33,510 bases of DNA from an uncultured Parabacteroides sp. (GCA_944325335.1 CALUZR010000041.1:1-33510), one strand, 5' to 3'. Numbered from the stretch's first letter, positions 7,998 to 17,137 are shown. The notes: a model not told the origin generated them from the sequence alone. Numbers and translations: made by a program.

Positions 7998-8498
7998 TCA
8001 ATAGTCTCTTTCAAGCAACCATGCGTCCTGGAAGTTGGGCGCATACTTGGCCTTGATGGCATCCCGGCTGGCAGCTGCGTCGGACTTATCATCGAAGCTC
8101 GACACGATGACGCGCAACATGCCTTGTTCGTTCTCGGCCAGGACCGCGTTGTAGCCTTCGTTTTGCATCCGTTCCTTGAGCGAGTAGGCGTTCGTCTTGT
8201 TCTGGAAGCTTCCGATGACTACGCTATAACGCTTCAGGTGGCTGGCGTTCTCGCCTGCTACGGCCGTGATCTTCTCGGTACGGGTCGACTCGTTGGAGGT
8301 CGTTTTGGGTTTCGATACGGGGGCGATTTCCTCCTCTTCGTATGTATCGACCTCCTCGGCAGCTTCCGTTACGGGAGCCGTAGTCTCTTTTTCTTTCGCT
8401 TGTTCGTAAGCTGCTTTGTAAGCGCTTTGCTTAGGCTTACAGGAACCAAAAGCCAGCAAACAACCTGCGGCTATGGCCATTAACCAAATCTTGTTCAT
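7998..8498 (-). CDS. SPOR-domain lipoprotein
   Basis: Small lipoprotein of 166 residues that probably binds denuded septal peptidoglycan glycans during division. The lipobox is AFGSC (Cys20). An Ala/Glu/Lys-rich, low-complexity linker occupies about 25-85. A C-terminal SPOR domain covers about 88-166 ('KRYSVVIGSFQNKTNAYSLK' to the end), with the usual beta-alpha-beta repeat pattern ('GMLRVIVSSFDDKSDA'). The gene is monocistronic, has its own terminator, and is divergent from the S9 peptidase; the two promoters lie about 15 bp apart. SPOR proteins bind glycan strands; the partner of this one is unknown. Confidence 0.85.
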   Translation of the reverse strand: MNKIWLMAIAAGCLLAFGSCKPKQSAYKAAYEQAKEKETTAPVTEAAEEVDTYEEEEIAPVSKPKTTSNESTRTEKITAVAGENASHLKRYSVVIGSFQNKTNAYSLKERMQNEGYNAVLAENEQGMLRVIVSSFDDKSDAAASRDAIKAKYAPNFQDAWLLERDY

Positions 8499-8552
8499 CT
8501 TTTTATCTATTTTAAATTATTGTTCTCTTGCTATTCTCTTGCTATGGATGCG

Positions 8553-8560
8553 CAAAGATA
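8553..8560 (-). promoter_or_regulatory. -7 box for the SPOR lipoprotein
   Basis: The minus strand reads TATCTTTG about 55 bp upstream of the ATG. The -33 element is not clear. Confidence 0.55.
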
Positions 8561-8573
8561 CAATTTAATTTAT

Positions 8574-8581
8574 TACTTTCG
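8574..8581 (+). promoter_or_regulatory. -7 box for the S9 peptidase
   Basis: TACTTTCG differs by one base from TAnnTTTG and sits 26 bp upstream of the ATG. It faces away from the SPOR promoter, forming a compact divergent regulatory region. Confidence 0.45.
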
Positions 8582-8607
8582 CACCGAAATGTAAATATAT
8601 TGTAGAA

Positions 8608-10716
8608 ATGAACAAAACATTAAGCACAATGATTATGGCTACATCCGTATTATTAGGGGCTTGCACACAAGCTGAGCAACCGAAGGAAACGGAACAGGCC
8701 GGAACGCAAGAGACCCTCATTGGCCGGTCGGATTTGAAAATATCCGACGGGCGGCTTACTCCGGAAGCGCTTTGGGCGTTCGGACGCATTGGAGGAGCCA
8801 GTGTATCGCCCGACGGGGGTAAAATCCTTTATTCCGTGGCGTATTATAGCGTGGCGGAGAACAAGAGTAACCGGGAACTTTTCGTGATGAACGCGGACGG
8901 ATCGGACAACCGTCAGCTTACGCGCACGTCTGTCTCCGAGAACAATGCCGTATGGATCCAAGGCGGGTCGAAGATCGCTTTCCTCTCTTCGGAAGGTGGT
9001 TCGAGCCAGATCTGGGAGATGAATGCGGACGGGACGGGACGCCGCCAGCTCTCGCACTACGAGGGGAACATCGAAGGCTTCTCCTTCTCGCCCGACGAGA
9101 AACGGGTGCTTTTCATCGCCCAGGTAAAGACCGTCCCCAGCACGCAAGACAAGTACCCGGACCTCGACAAGGCGACGGGGCGTATCGTCACGGATCTCAT
9201 GTACAAGCATTGGGACGAGTGGGTCACCTCCGCCCCGCATCCCTTCATCGCCGAGTTTGATGGGGATGCCATAAGCAATCCGTTGGACATCATGCAAGGC
9301 GAACCCTACGAATCGCCCATGAAACCGTTTGGGGGCATCGAGCAATTGGCTTGGAGCACAAACTCCGACAAGGTAGCTTATACGAGCCGTAAGAAGGTAG
9401 GGAAGGACTACGCCCTCTCGACCAACTCAGACATCTACGTATATGATATAAATACGAAGGAGACTACGAACCTGACCGAAGGCATGATGGGTTACGACAC
9501 GAACCCCCAATATTCGCCCGACGGGAAGCATATCGCTTGGCTCAGCATGGAGCGTGACGGGTATGAATCGGATCAGAACCGCCTTATGGTGATGGATCTC
9601 GAGACGGGCGAGAAACGTTTCGTAAGCAAGGATTTCGATTCGAGTGTGAACGAGTTCTGCTGGGGGCCGGATTCGAATACGCTCTACTTCACGGGTGTAT
9701 GGCATGGCGAGATACAGATTTATTCAGCCGATGCGAACGCATGTGTTACCCGTCCTATCACGCAAGGGGTGAATGATTATGCAGGTGTCTCGCTCTTGGG
9801 AGACCAGCTCCTCGCGATGCGCCATTCGATGAGTGCGGCGGATGAACTCTATTCCGTTTCTCCTTCGACGGGCGAAGCGACCCAACTCACGTTCGAGAAC
9901 AAATACCTTTACGACCAACTGGAAATGGGCAAGGTGGAAGAACGCTGGATGAAAACGACCGATGGCAAGGAGATGCTCGTATGGGTCATCTACCCGCCTC
10001 ATTTCGACGCGTCGAAGAAATATCCTACCTTATTATATTGCGAGGGCGGACCGCAAAGCCCCGTGAGCCAGTTCTGGTCTTACCGATGGAATTTCCAAAT
10101 CATGGCGGCGCACGATTATATCATCGTAGCTCCGAACCGGCGCGGCCTTCCGGGCTTTGGCAAGGAATGGAACGAGGAGATCAGCGGAGATTATGGAGGC
10201 CAGTGCATGAAGGATTATCTCACGGCCATCGACGAGTTCGCGAAGGAACCCTTTGTGGATAAGGACCGCTTGGGATGTGTGGGAGCCAGCTTCGGAGGGT
10301 TCTCGGTCTATTGGCTCGCGGGTCATCACGAAGGGCGGTTCAAGGCCTTTATCGCGCATGATGGCATCTTCAACATGGAAATGCAATACCTCGAAACGGA
10401 AGAGATGTGGTTCGCCAACTGGGACATGGGAGGCGCTTATTGGGAGAAGCAAAACCGGACGGCGCAACGCACCTTTGCCAACTCGCCCCATCGATTTGTA
10501 GACAAATGGGATACGCCTATCCTCTGTATCCATGGAGAGAAGGATTACCGCATCCTCGCAAACCAGGGCATGGCGGCCTTCAACGCGGCTATCTTGCGAG
10601 GTATTCCAGCCGAATTGCTCATCTATCCGGACGAGAACCACTGGGTGCTCCAGCCCCAGAACGGTGTCCTTTGGCAACGCACTTTCTTCGAATGGCTTGA
10701 CAAGTGGCTGAAGTAA
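8608..10716 (+). CDS. S9 family (prolyl oligopeptidase/DPP-like) lipoprotein
   Basis: Serine exopeptidase, probably a dipeptidyl peptidase in the periplasm or outer membrane that releases dipeptides from oligopeptides. It has 702 residues, with a lipoprotein signal (LLGAC, Cys19). Residues about 50-420 form a beta-propeller of TolB/WD-like blades ('SPDGGKILYSVAYYSV', 'NADGSDNRQLTR', 'SPDGKHIAWLS'). The C-terminal ~260 residues are the alpha/beta-hydrolase Peptidase_S9 domain. The triad is visible: S561 in GASFGG, D646 in HGEKDYR, H678 in DENHW. It resembles the DPP5-type enzymes of Porphyromonas and Bacteroides; exact P1 preference is inferred only. The stop codon leads straight into an AATGAAGAAT element and a bidirectional terminator. 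Confidence 0.93.
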   Translation: MNKTLSTMIMATSVLLGACTQAEQPKETEQAGTQETLIGRSDLKISDGRLTPEALWAFGRIGGASVSPDGGKILYSVAYYSVAENKSNRELFVMNADGSDNRQLTRTSVSENNAVWIQGGSKIAFLSSEGGSSQIWEMNADGTGRRQLSHYEGNIEGFSFSPDEKRVLFIAQVKTVPSTQDKYPDLDKATGRIVTDLMYKHWDEWVTSAPHPFIAEFDGDAISNPLDIMQGEPYESPMKPFGGIEQLAWSTNSDKVAYTSRKKVGKDYALSTNSDIYVYDINTKETTNLTEGMMGYDTNPQYSPDGKHIAWLSMERDGYESDQNRLMVMDLETGEKRFVSKDFDSSVNEFCWGPDSNTLYFTGVWHGEIQIYSADANACVTRPITQGVNDYAGVSLLGDQLLAMRHSMSAADELYSVSPSTGEATQLTFENKYLYDQLEMGKVEERWMKTTDGKEMLVWVIYPPHFDASKKYPTLLYCEGGPQSPVSQFWSYRWNFQIMAAHDYIIVAPNRRGLPGFGKEWNEEISGDYGGQCMKDYLTAIDEFAKEPFVDKDRLGCVGASFGGFSVYWLAGHHEGRFKAFIAHDGIFNMEMQYLETEEMWFANWDMGGAYWEKQNRTAQRTFANSPHRFVDKWDTPILCIHGEKDYRILANQGMAAFNAAILRGIPAELLIYPDENHWVLQPQNGVLWQRTFFEWLDKWLK

Positions 10717-10746
10717 ATGAAGAATGAAGAATTAAGAATGAAGAAT
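10714..10746 (+). repeat. Left copy of a perfect 33-bp inverted repeat
   Basis: Starting at the last base pairs of the S9 stop codon, the sequence TAAATGAAGAATGAAG and onward is exactly the reverse complement of 10866-10898. Each copy follows the 3' end of a convergent gene. Confidence 0.9.
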
Positions 10747-10772
10747 TTCGTTTGAGATTCATAGGCAATAAT

Positions 10773-10841
10773 AAAAAAATAGATAGTTATGAATGAAGGG
10801 AAACATGCTTATCTCCTCTTCATTTCATAACTATCTTTTTT
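10773..10841. terminator. Bidirectional terminator between convergent genes
   Basis: A run of seven A, then GATAGTTATGAA...TGAAG, and the complementary CTTCATTTCATAACTATC followed by six T. The stem of about 17 bp with one bulge and poly-A/poly-T flanks can stop transcription from both the S9 peptidase and the sialidase. Confidence 0.85.
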
Positions 10842-10865
10842 ATTCCTTAGGCTTTAATCCCTGCG

Positions 10866-10898
10866 ATTCTTCATTCTTAATTCTTCATTCTTCATTTA
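10866..10898 (-). repeat. Right copy of the 33-bp inverted repeat
   Basis: Reverse complement of 10714-10746. Read on the minus strand it supplies the final codons (Asn-Glu-Glu) and the TGA stop of the sialidase, so the repeat contributes the protein's C-terminus. Confidence 0.9.
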
Positions 10899-12516
10899 AA
10901 GGGACGATATCGCGAAGCGGGATGGCTTGGAACGTCATGTGTGCCACGCTCGACTCATAGAGGATGCCTACGGTCTCTTCATCGATCATCGTGAGGCATG
11001 TATAGCCCCAACCTTCGCCCTCGTCGAGCATCACTTGGTATTCCTTCGGCCAGGTGAGTCCCCCATCGAGGCTGGCTTTGATGGTGATATGGTTCCGGTG
11101 CTTGGTCGAATTCGGGTTCGAGAAGAGGAGGAGGTCCTTTTTCAGGGCGTTCTTGTCGGCGGATACATGAATAAGGCTCGCCATGCAGACCGGTTCGGGC
11201 AGGGCGGAACGGTTCGAGGGATGCTCTTCCCAAGTCCGTCCTAAGTCGCGCGTGATGGAGACGGCCCGGCTTCCTCCCCGGTTATCGCGCATGTTAAGCA
11301 TCAAGACACCGGGTTCCACTTCGGCCACTTGCGCCTCGGTGGTGTTCGAACGGGCGGCTTGGTGGAGGTGCCACGTCTTGCCCGCGTCTTGGCTATACAT
11401 GATGCCGGCGTTCGGGACGCGTGTCGAGTCGATGTATTGGATAGGGAACACGAGCGTCCCGTCCTGCATCGTGATGCCCCGTCCGGGTCCCTGGAGGAGG
11501 AAATACCACGAAGGGTCTTTCACTTGGGGGGTGATGTTGATGGGCTTACTCCAAGTCTTGCCATCATCTTCGCTCTTTGTGAGGAGGAGCTGGGCGGTCT
11601 CGTCCGCATCCATGCCTTGCCCGGAGTTGAACCAGGCCCGTTGGTTTCCCATCCCATGGCACCAGGCCGCGGCTATCCAGAGGGTATTATTCTTATCGTC
11701 TACGAGGATGGAAGGATCACCCACGCCATTTTGCGCATGAGGAAGGCCACGTTCGTTTTCCATACTCATGGCGATGCGCATGGGTTCCCACGTTTGTCCC
11801 TTATCCCGGCTCCGGCTAATACCGATATCTATCTTTTCTTGCAAATCGACCGAGCTATGATACCGCACATCGTAGCACCCGACGAGCGTCCCTTCGTTCG
11901 TAGTGACCAATCCCGGGATGCGATAAGCCGCTACGCCATCCATCCCCGCTTGACGCACGGCCAATCCCATACGTCTTTCTTTTGCTTCGGTTTCGCCTTG
12001 CAATATCGCCTCGTCCCGGTTGATTTTAGCGGAAAGGAGCTGTACACCCACCTTCGCTTGAAGGGGTGTCGATTGCTTCATCTGGAGGCTGACCCAGAAA
12101 TAATTCGGGCCCTTCACGAGACCTTGCGCGCTCCGGAGGCGGAGGGTTTGTTTCATCTCTCGTGTTTCATCTTGCTTCACGGAGTAATCCCGGTCCGCCT
12201 CGCTCGGGGCGTTCTTTCGGTGGGCGATGTATCCTACGGGCGAGAAATGCTCGCCCTTGCGGGTGAAGGCTTCCGTCCCGCTATAAAAGAGGCGGATGGA
12301 TTCGATGTTCTTCAAATCCGTCCCTTCGTCAAACTGGAGGGAGATTTCATTCATCACGTCGCCTTTATCCGCTTCAACACGCATTTCAAACAATACATTG
12401 TCCCGCTGGTTCGTCAAAACCGGCACTTGGGGAGCTCGCACGAATACCGTATCCGTGCTTGCATACGCTTGGCTACAAAGGGCTAATAGCCCTGCAAATA
12501 ACAAGTTTTTCTTCAT
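10885..12516 (-). CDS. nanH: Exo-alpha-sialidase, GH33
   Basis: Releases terminal sialic acid from host glycoconjugates. The protein has 543 residues, with a type I signal peptide ending near 'CSQAYAS'. An N-terminal beta-sandwich domain (about 20-170) resembles the sialidase N-terminal/carbohydrate-binding domain of Bacteroides NanH. The six-bladed propeller starts at 'AYRIPGL' (RIP motif, R199-P201; the Arg is one of the carboxylate-binding triad). Five Asp boxes are visible: SRDKGQTW, SEDDGKTW, SQDAGKTW, TRDLGRTW and SLDGGLTW. The C-terminus 'NEE' comes from an intergenic repeat overlapping the stop. No nan catabolic or transport genes are nearby. It converges with the S9 peptidase. Confidence 0.93.
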   Translation of the reverse strand: MKKNLLFAGLLALCSQAYASTDTVFVRAPQVPVLTNQRDNVLFEMRVEADKGDVMNEISLQFDEGTDLKNIESIRLFYSGTEAFTRKGEHFSPVGYIAHRKNAPSEADRDYSVKQDETREMKQTLRLRSAQGLVKGPNYFWVSLQMKQSTPLQAKVGVQLLSAKINRDEAILQGETEAKERRMGLAVRQAGMDGVAAYRIPGLVTTNEGTLVGCYDVRYHSSVDLQEKIDIGISRSRDKGQTWEPMRIAMSMENERGLPHAQNGVGDPSILVDDKNNTLWIAAAWCHGMGNQRAWFNSGQGMDADETAQLLLTKSEDDGKTWSKPINITPQVKDPSWYFLLQGPGRGITMQDGTLVFPIQYIDSTRVPNAGIMYSQDAGKTWHLHQAARSNTTEAQVAEVEPGVLMLNMRDNRGGSRAVSITRDLGRTWEEHPSNRSALPEPVCMASLIHVSADKNALKKDLLLFSNPNSTKHRNHITIKASLDGGLTWPKEYQVMLDEGEGWGYTCLTMIDEETVGILYESSVAHMTFQAIPLRDIVPLNEE

Positions 12517-12555
12517 CTTAAAAAGGTGTTTTGGGGTTTATACTCTTAAACTTTG

Positions 12556-12563
12556 TAAAGGTA
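12556..12563 (-). promoter_or_regulatory. Possible -7 box of the sialidase gene
   Basis: The minus strand carries TACCTTTA, one mismatch from TAnnTTTG, 40 bp upstream of the ATG. There is no clear -33 box. Confidence 0.35.
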
Positions 12564-12699
12564 CGTTTTTTATTTGAGAAAAGGATTCATTTCGATGAAC
12601 TATTTTTGAAGAAAAGTTGTTCTTGGGATATAGTGTTTTTCATGGTATTAGATTTAAGTTAGGTTTGCTGGCCGTCTTGTTCGAGAGAATAGGACGGTT

Positions 12700-13458
12700 T
12701 TATTTGGCTTGCTTGAACCCCGTCGAACGGTAATTATAGCGCATCAACGAGATGCTATCAGCATAGATTTTATAATAGGAGTCGCCCTGTTTCAACCGGA
12801 TATAGCCATAAACACGCCGTACACGTTTGGTCGCGATGCTTCGGAGCGTGGTCTCATGATAGCCATCCTTCGCGAGGTGATCGTTTATCACAAGGGTCGT
12901 ATCGCCTTGGTCTACACAGATGCGTACCTCGGGATGTTGCTTCATCCCTTTGCCGATACCCCATACGTGCATGCCCAATACGAAAGTACTCCCTGGCGGA
13001 TAGGATTCTTTTGGCTCAATGTGGAAGGTGGTTCCGTTGAAAGGGGCACGGGGCGAGAAGGTGAGGTAAGCCCTCCGTGGCCATACATCGACCGAATCCC
13101 GACGTCCTCCGCCCATGTCGACCCGCTGGACGTCGCCGAGGGCATCAATACGCGCCTCCATATCGTTCGTCACCAAGTTGTAGACCCGCATGTAGATATC
13201 GAGGTTACGTGCGTACCAGACGAGCGAACTATCGTATTCAGCGCGTGTGATGTGGTGTTTGCGGAAGACCGATTCGTAGAGGGCGAGCTTTTGTGCGTCG
13301 TCTTCGTAGGCTTCACGATCGGAACTGATCATAGCTTCAGCGATTTGCATGTCCGCCACTACCGCTTGCATCTCTTTTTGCGAGAGAATTCCGTCGGGCA
13401 CAGGACTACAAGCCGTCAATCCCCATCCCGCCAAACCATATAAAAACCATCGTTTCAT
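12700..13458 (-). CDS. DUF4296-like lipoprotein
   Basis: Function unknown; 252 residues. The start at 13458 (MKRWFLYGLAGWGLTAC) is chosen over an in-frame ATG at 13614 because it gives a clean lipoprotein signal (Cys17) and overlaps the lspA stop in an ATGA. The first ~110 residues after the Cys ('MQAVVADMQIAEAMI', 'YESVFRKHHITRAEYDSSL', 'LDIYMRVYNLV') match the helical pattern of the Bacteroidetes DUF4296 family, which is often next to lspA. The rest is beta-rich and of no recognised type. It is the last gene of the dksA-like/lspA operon; that its own lipoprotein precursor would be an LspA substrate is an inference. Confidence 0.8.
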   Translation of the reverse strand: MKRWFLYGLAGWGLTACSPVPDGILSQKEMQAVVADMQIAEAMISSDREAYEDDAQKLALYESVFRKHHITRAEYDSSLVWYARNLDIYMRVYNLVTNDMEARIDALGDVQRVDMGGGRRDSVDVWPRRAYLTFSPRAPFNGTTFHIEPKESYPPGSTFVLGMHVWGIGKGMKQHPEVRICVDQGDTTLVINDHLAKDGYHETTLRSIATKRVRRVYGYIRLKQGDSYYKIYADSISLMRYNYRSTGFKQAK

Positions 13459-14084
13459 TTCTTTTTCCAAGTAAAACATTCTTCCAACCCGCGCGAAAAG
13501 GTATTCCGATAGAAGAGGAGCAGGAGGAATACGCCCACGCATATCGCCGAATCCGCCAGGTTGAATATCGGACGGAAGAAAACGAACTCCTGTCCGCCCC
13601 AGATGGGAAGCCATGCCGGGAGGGTTGTCTCAATCAACGGGAAGTAGAACATGTCTACCACCTTGCCATGGAGCCACGTTCCATAACCTCCACCCGCGGG
13701 AAAGAGTGTTGCGACCTGCCCGTAGCTATGGTCGAATATCACGCCGTATAACACCGAATCGACGATGTTTCCCGCCGCACCGGCCAGTACCAAAGCAATA
13801 CAAGCGATGAACCCGAATGGGTATTCGCGTCGCACCAACCGGTAGAGGAACACTCCGATCGCGCCGATGGCCACGAGACGGAACACCGTAAGGAACAACT
13901 TACTGATCACCTCGATTCCGAATGCCATACCGGGGTTCTCGGTAAAGCATATATAGAACCATGGGGTGATTTCGATGCTCTCGTGGAGCGCCATGTGGGT
14001 CTTCACCCAAATCTTTAGCGCCTGGTCGAAAAGAAGGAGCAGCACGATGATCCACGCTGCTCCTGTCCCTTTTGAGTATCTCAT
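13455..14084 (-). CDS. lspA: Lipoprotein signal peptidase (signal peptidase II)
   Basis: Inner-membrane aspartyl protease that cleaves prolipoprotein signal peptides before the lipidated Cys. It has 209 residues, longer than the usual ~165, owing to an insertion between the last two membrane segments ('YGTWLHGKVVDMFYFPLIET' onward), common in Bacteroidetes. The catalytic dyad is D109 in GNIVDS and D178 in FNLADSA; the N-terminal D20 is in 'LFDQALK'. Four hydrophobic segments are evident. It starts 2 bp after the dksA-like gene and overlaps the next gene by 4 bp, so the three are co-transcribed. This organism's many lipoproteins, several in this window, are its substrates. Confidence 0.95.
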   Translation of the reverse strand: MRYSKGTGAAWIIVLLLLFDQALKIWVKTHMALHESIEITPWFYICFTENPGMAFGIEVISKLFLTVFRLVAIGAIGVFLYRLVRREYPFGFIACIALVLAGAAGNIVDSVLYGVIFDHSYGQVATLFPAGGGYGTWLHGKVVDMFYFPLIETTLPAWLPIWGGQEFVFFRPIFNLADSAICVGVFLLLLFYRNTFSRGLEECFTWKKK

Positions 14085-14086
14085 TG

Positions 14087-14467
14087 TTACTTGATGCCTC
14101 CTTGTTTTGCTTCAATACTCAACGTGGCGTGCGGCACGGCGCGCAGGCGTTCTTTCGGAATCAGTTTTCCCGTTGCCCGGCAGATGCCATACGTCTTGTT
14201 CTCAATGCGCACCAACGCGGCCTGGAGGTTCTGTATGAACTTCATCTGGCGTTGCGCGAGGCGTCCGGCTTCCTCTTTCGAGAGGGTGGTCGCCCCTTCT
14301 TCGAGTACTTTGAACGTGGGCGAGGTATCCGCCGTGTCGTTCCCGTCGGAGTTCGTCACGCCACCCTTCAACATCTCGTAGTCGCGCTTCGCTACGGCCA
14401 GTTTCTCCAATATGATTTCCCGAAATTCTTCGAGTTCAGCATCTGAATATCTTGTCTTTTCTGCCAT
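14087..14467 (-). CDS. TraR/DksA-like protein with degenerate zinc finger
   Basis: Predicted RNA-polymerase secondary-channel regulator of the TraR/DksA family, 126 residues. A coiled-coil region covers about 8-90 and the C-terminal globular motif is 'YGICRATGKLIPKERLRAVP'. The zinc finger keeps only C96: the other ligand positions are Thr99, Ser117 and Ala120. The fold probably does without zinc. The acidic residues usually found at the coiled-coil tip are not obvious either ('DGNDTADTSP' at 41-50 may be the loop). It is the first gene of an operon with lspA and a DUF4296-like gene, under a good promoter at 14556-14585. This order fits the Bacteroidetes pattern in which ileS often precedes; here ileS is absent. 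Confidence 0.85.
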   Translation of the reverse strand: MAEKTRYSDAELEEFREIILEKLAVAKRDYEMLKGGVTNSDGNDTADTSPTFKVLEEGATTLSKEEAGRLAQRQMKFIQNLQAALVRIENKTYGICRATGKLIPKERLRAVPHATLSIEAKQGGIK

Positions 14468-14555
14468 GGTTAAAATTGAATTTTAAGTTTAACAAATCGT
14501 TTGTTTCACACATCCGGACAGGTTCTCTTTCGTTTGCCTATCCTTTATTTTGCCG

Positions 14556-14585
14556 CAAAGATAGCACAAATATTATATCCGGCAA
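14556..14585 (-). promoter_or_regulatory. Promoter of the dksA-like/lspA operon
   Basis: The minus strand has TTG (14585-14583), 19 bp, then TATCTTTG (14563-14556), about 90 bp upstream of the ATG. The 397-bp gap to the GH92 gene otherwise holds only the divergent GH92 promoter and AT-rich sequence. Confidence 0.65.
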
Positions 14586-14791
14586 CCTTTTTCGCCTGAA
14601 AAACGCAAGCGGCTTGTTGTTTTCAACCCAAAAAACACATGTTTGATTAGACAAATACTCTCGGATGGTTTTCTCACGCACGTTCTTCAATGTTTGTCTC
14701 CGGTAAATTTTCATCATAATAAAACACTTTTGTTGGGTATATAATGTGTTTGCGTTTTTTAGGGTAAAGCAACAATTTTCTTTCCATTCGC

Positions 14792-14823
14792 TTGGTAAGA
14801 ATGCGGGACTTTATTTATCTTTG
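14792..14823 (+). promoter_or_regulatory. Promoter of the GH92 gene
   Basis: TTGG at 14792-14795 is followed after 20 bp by TATCTTTG at 14816-14823, 41 bp upstream of the ATG. This is a full consensus match. Confidence 0.75.
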
Positions 14824-14864
14824 CAAATACATTAAATTATAGTGAAACTAAACACAAATAACAA

Positions 14865-17111
14865 ATGAGAAAACAACTGATGACACTTCTGCTCTGTGGT
14901 AGTCTTGCCACATGGGCACAAGAACCGGTCGATTACGTGAACCCGTTTATCGGCACGAGTAATTTCGGGACGACCAACCCCGGCGCCGTTTGTCCGCAAG
15001 GCATGATGAGCGTGACGCCTTTCAACGTGATGGGGTCGGAGACGAACAAGTTCGACAAAGACAAGCAATGGTGGTCTACGCCCTATACGTCGGATAACGA
15101 TTTCTTTACAGGTTTTGCGCATGTGAACCTGAGCGGGGTGGGGTGTCCGGAATTAGGAAGCCTCCTATTGATGCCGACCGCTGGCGAACTGAACGTGGAT
15201 TACAAAGCCTATGGGAGCCATTACAAAGACGAGACGGCACACCCGGGCTATTATAGTAATGTATTGACAAAATACAATATCAAGACGGAGGTGACCGCTA
15301 CGCCCCGTACCAGCTTGGCACGCTTCACATTCCCCGCTGGGCAAGGCAATATCCTCTTGAACTTGGGCGAAGGGCTTACGAACGAGAGCGGTGCGACGGT
15401 ACGCTTTGTGAGCGATACGGAAATCGAAGGAAGCAAGCTCCTGGGTACCTTCTGCTACAACCCCCAAAAGGTATTCCGGATTTACTTCGTCATGAAGCTC
15501 GACAAAGCCCCGAAGGAACGCGGTTATTGGAAGAAACAACGCGCGATGCAGGGCGTAGAGGCTGAATGGGATATCTATTCGGGCAAATATAAACTCTATA
15601 CGGAATATACCCGCGAGATGAGCGGAGACGACGTAGGCGTATGGTTCAAGTACGATACGGAGGCCAATGAACAGATCGGCGTGAAGATCGGTGTCTCGTT
15701 CGTGAGCATCGAGAATGCCCGCGAGAACTTGAATGCCGAGCAACCGGGTTTCGCCTTCGAGGAAACCGCCTCCAAAGCACGTGAGATGTGGAACGAGGAC
15801 CTTTCACGCATCACCGTCGAAGGGGGAACGAAAGATGAAAAGACCATCTTCTATACGGGCCTTTACCATCTTTTGATCCATCCCAATATCTTGCAAGACG
15901 TGAATGGGGAATACCCGAAGATGGAAACCCTCGAGACGGGTAAGACGGACCGCACACGCTATACGGTCTTCTCCCTCTGGGACACGTATCGTAACGTAAG
16001 TTCCCTCATGACGCTCCTTTACCCGGACCGCCAGCTGGACATCATCCAGACCATGCTCGATATGTATAAGGAGAACGGATGGCTTCCGAAATGGGAACTT
16101 TATAGCCGGGAGACCTTCACGATGGAGGGCGACCCTGCGATTCCTTATATCGTAGACGCTTGGATGAAGGGCTTGCGTGATTTCGATACGGAATTGGCCT
16201 ACGAAGCCATGCGCAAGGGTGCCACGACCCCGGGCGAATACAACTTGCTCCGCCCCGATGCGAACGATTATTTCTCGTTGGGCTATGTGCCTCTTCGCGA
16301 GCAATTCGACAACTCGGTGTCCCATGCCCTGGAATATTACATAGCCGATTGGAGCCTCTCGAAGTTTGCCGAGGCCTTAGGGAAGAAAGAGGATGCGAAG
16401 CTCTTCTACGAACGCTCGATGGGCTATAAGCATTATTATTGCAAAGAGTATGGCACGTTCCGCCCTATCTTGCCCGATGGTACGTTCTATTCGCCCTTCG
16501 ACCCCTTGTTGGGTGCCAACTTCGAGCCGAATCCCGGATTCCATGAAGGCAATGCGTGGAACTACACCTTCTTCGTGCCGCATGATGTGAAAGGCTATGC
16601 CAAGCTGATGGGTGGCAAGAAGAAGTTTGTAGATAAGCTCCAAATGGTGTTCGATAAGAAATACTATGACCCGGCCAACGAACCGGATATCGCGTATCCT
16701 TACCTCTTTAGCTATTTCGATGATGAAGCATGGCGCACGCAGAAAGAGGTGCACAATATCCTGAAGACGGGCTATCACAATGCGCCGAACGGTGTCCCTG
16801 GGAATGAAGATACCGGTACGATGTCTACGTGGGCCATCTTCTCGATGTTAGGTTTCTATCCCGCTTGCCCAGGTAGTCCGGATTATGTATTGACTTCGCC
16901 CGTATTCGACAAGGTGACGCTCCATCTCGACAAGAAGTATTACCCGAAGGGCGACCTCGTGATTACGTCAAAGCACGCCAATCCGGAGTCCATCTATATC
17001 CAGGAAATCAAAGTAGGAGGCAAGAAGAAGAAAGGCTACACAATCTCGCACCAGGATTTGGTGAACGCCGGCACGTTGGAATATACGTTGGGCGAGACTC
17101 CGAAGAAATAA
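14865..17111 (+). CDS. GH92 family alpha-mannosidase
   Basis: Calcium-dependent, inverting exo-alpha-mannosidase acting on mannose linkages of N-glycans or yeast mannan. It has 748 residues with a signal peptide ending near 'SLATWAQ' (type I). The N-terminal beta-sandwich starts 'VDYVNPFIGTSNFGTTNPGA', the family signature. The (alpha/alpha)6 barrel carries 'FSLWDTYR', 'HEGNAW' (E561, in the position of the general acid) and 'PGNEDTGTMSTWAIFSMLGF'. Linkage specificity (1,2/1,3/1,4/1,6) cannot be told from sequence. It is monocistronic, with a strong upstream promoter and a stable hairpin downstream (17138-17176). Confidence 0.95.
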   Translation: MRKQLMTLLLCGSLATWAQEPVDYVNPFIGTSNFGTTNPGAVCPQGMMSVTPFNVMGSETNKFDKDKQWWSTPYTSDNDFFTGFAHVNLSGVGCPELGSLLLMPTAGELNVDYKAYGSHYKDETAHPGYYSNVLTKYNIKTEVTATPRTSLARFTFPAGQGNILLNLGEGLTNESGATVRFVSDTEIEGSKLLGTFCYNPQKVFRIYFVMKLDKAPKERGYWKKQRAMQGVEAEWDIYSGKYKLYTEYTREMSGDDVGVWFKYDTEANEQIGVKIGVSFVSIENARENLNAEQPGFAFEETASKAREMWNEDLSRITVEGGTKDEKTIFYTGLYHLLIHPNILQDVNGEYPKMETLETGKTDRTRYTVFSLWDTYRNVSSLMTLLYPDRQLDIIQTMLDMYKENGWLPKWELYSRETFTMEGDPAIPYIVDAWMKGLRDFDTELAYEAMRKGATTPGEYNLLRPDANDYFSLGYVPLREQFDNSVSHALEYYIADWSLSKFAEALGKKEDAKLFYERSMGYKHYYCKEYGTFRPILPDGTFYSPFDPLLGANFEPNPGFHEGNAWNYTFFVPHDVKGYAKLMGGKKKFVDKLQMVFDKKYYDPANEPDIAYPYLFSYFDDEAWRTQKEVHNILKTGYHNAPNGVPGNEDTGTMSTWAIFSMLGFYPACPGSPDYVLTSPVFDKVTLHLDKKYYPKGDLVITSKHANPESIYIQEIKVGGKKKKGYTISHQDLVNAGTLEYTLGETPKK

Positions 17112-17137
17112 CTTTTGGAGTTGATCGATAATACAAT

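Noticed and set aside
11329..12486. Plus-strand open frame of 385 codons opposite the sialidase
   Set aside because: Antisense shadow of a clear GH33 gene with five Asp boxes; no promoter or recognisable domain.
13459..13614. N-terminal extension of the DUF4296-like gene
   Set aside because: It lies entirely within lspA; the start at 13458 gives a lipoprotein signal and an ATGA overlap.
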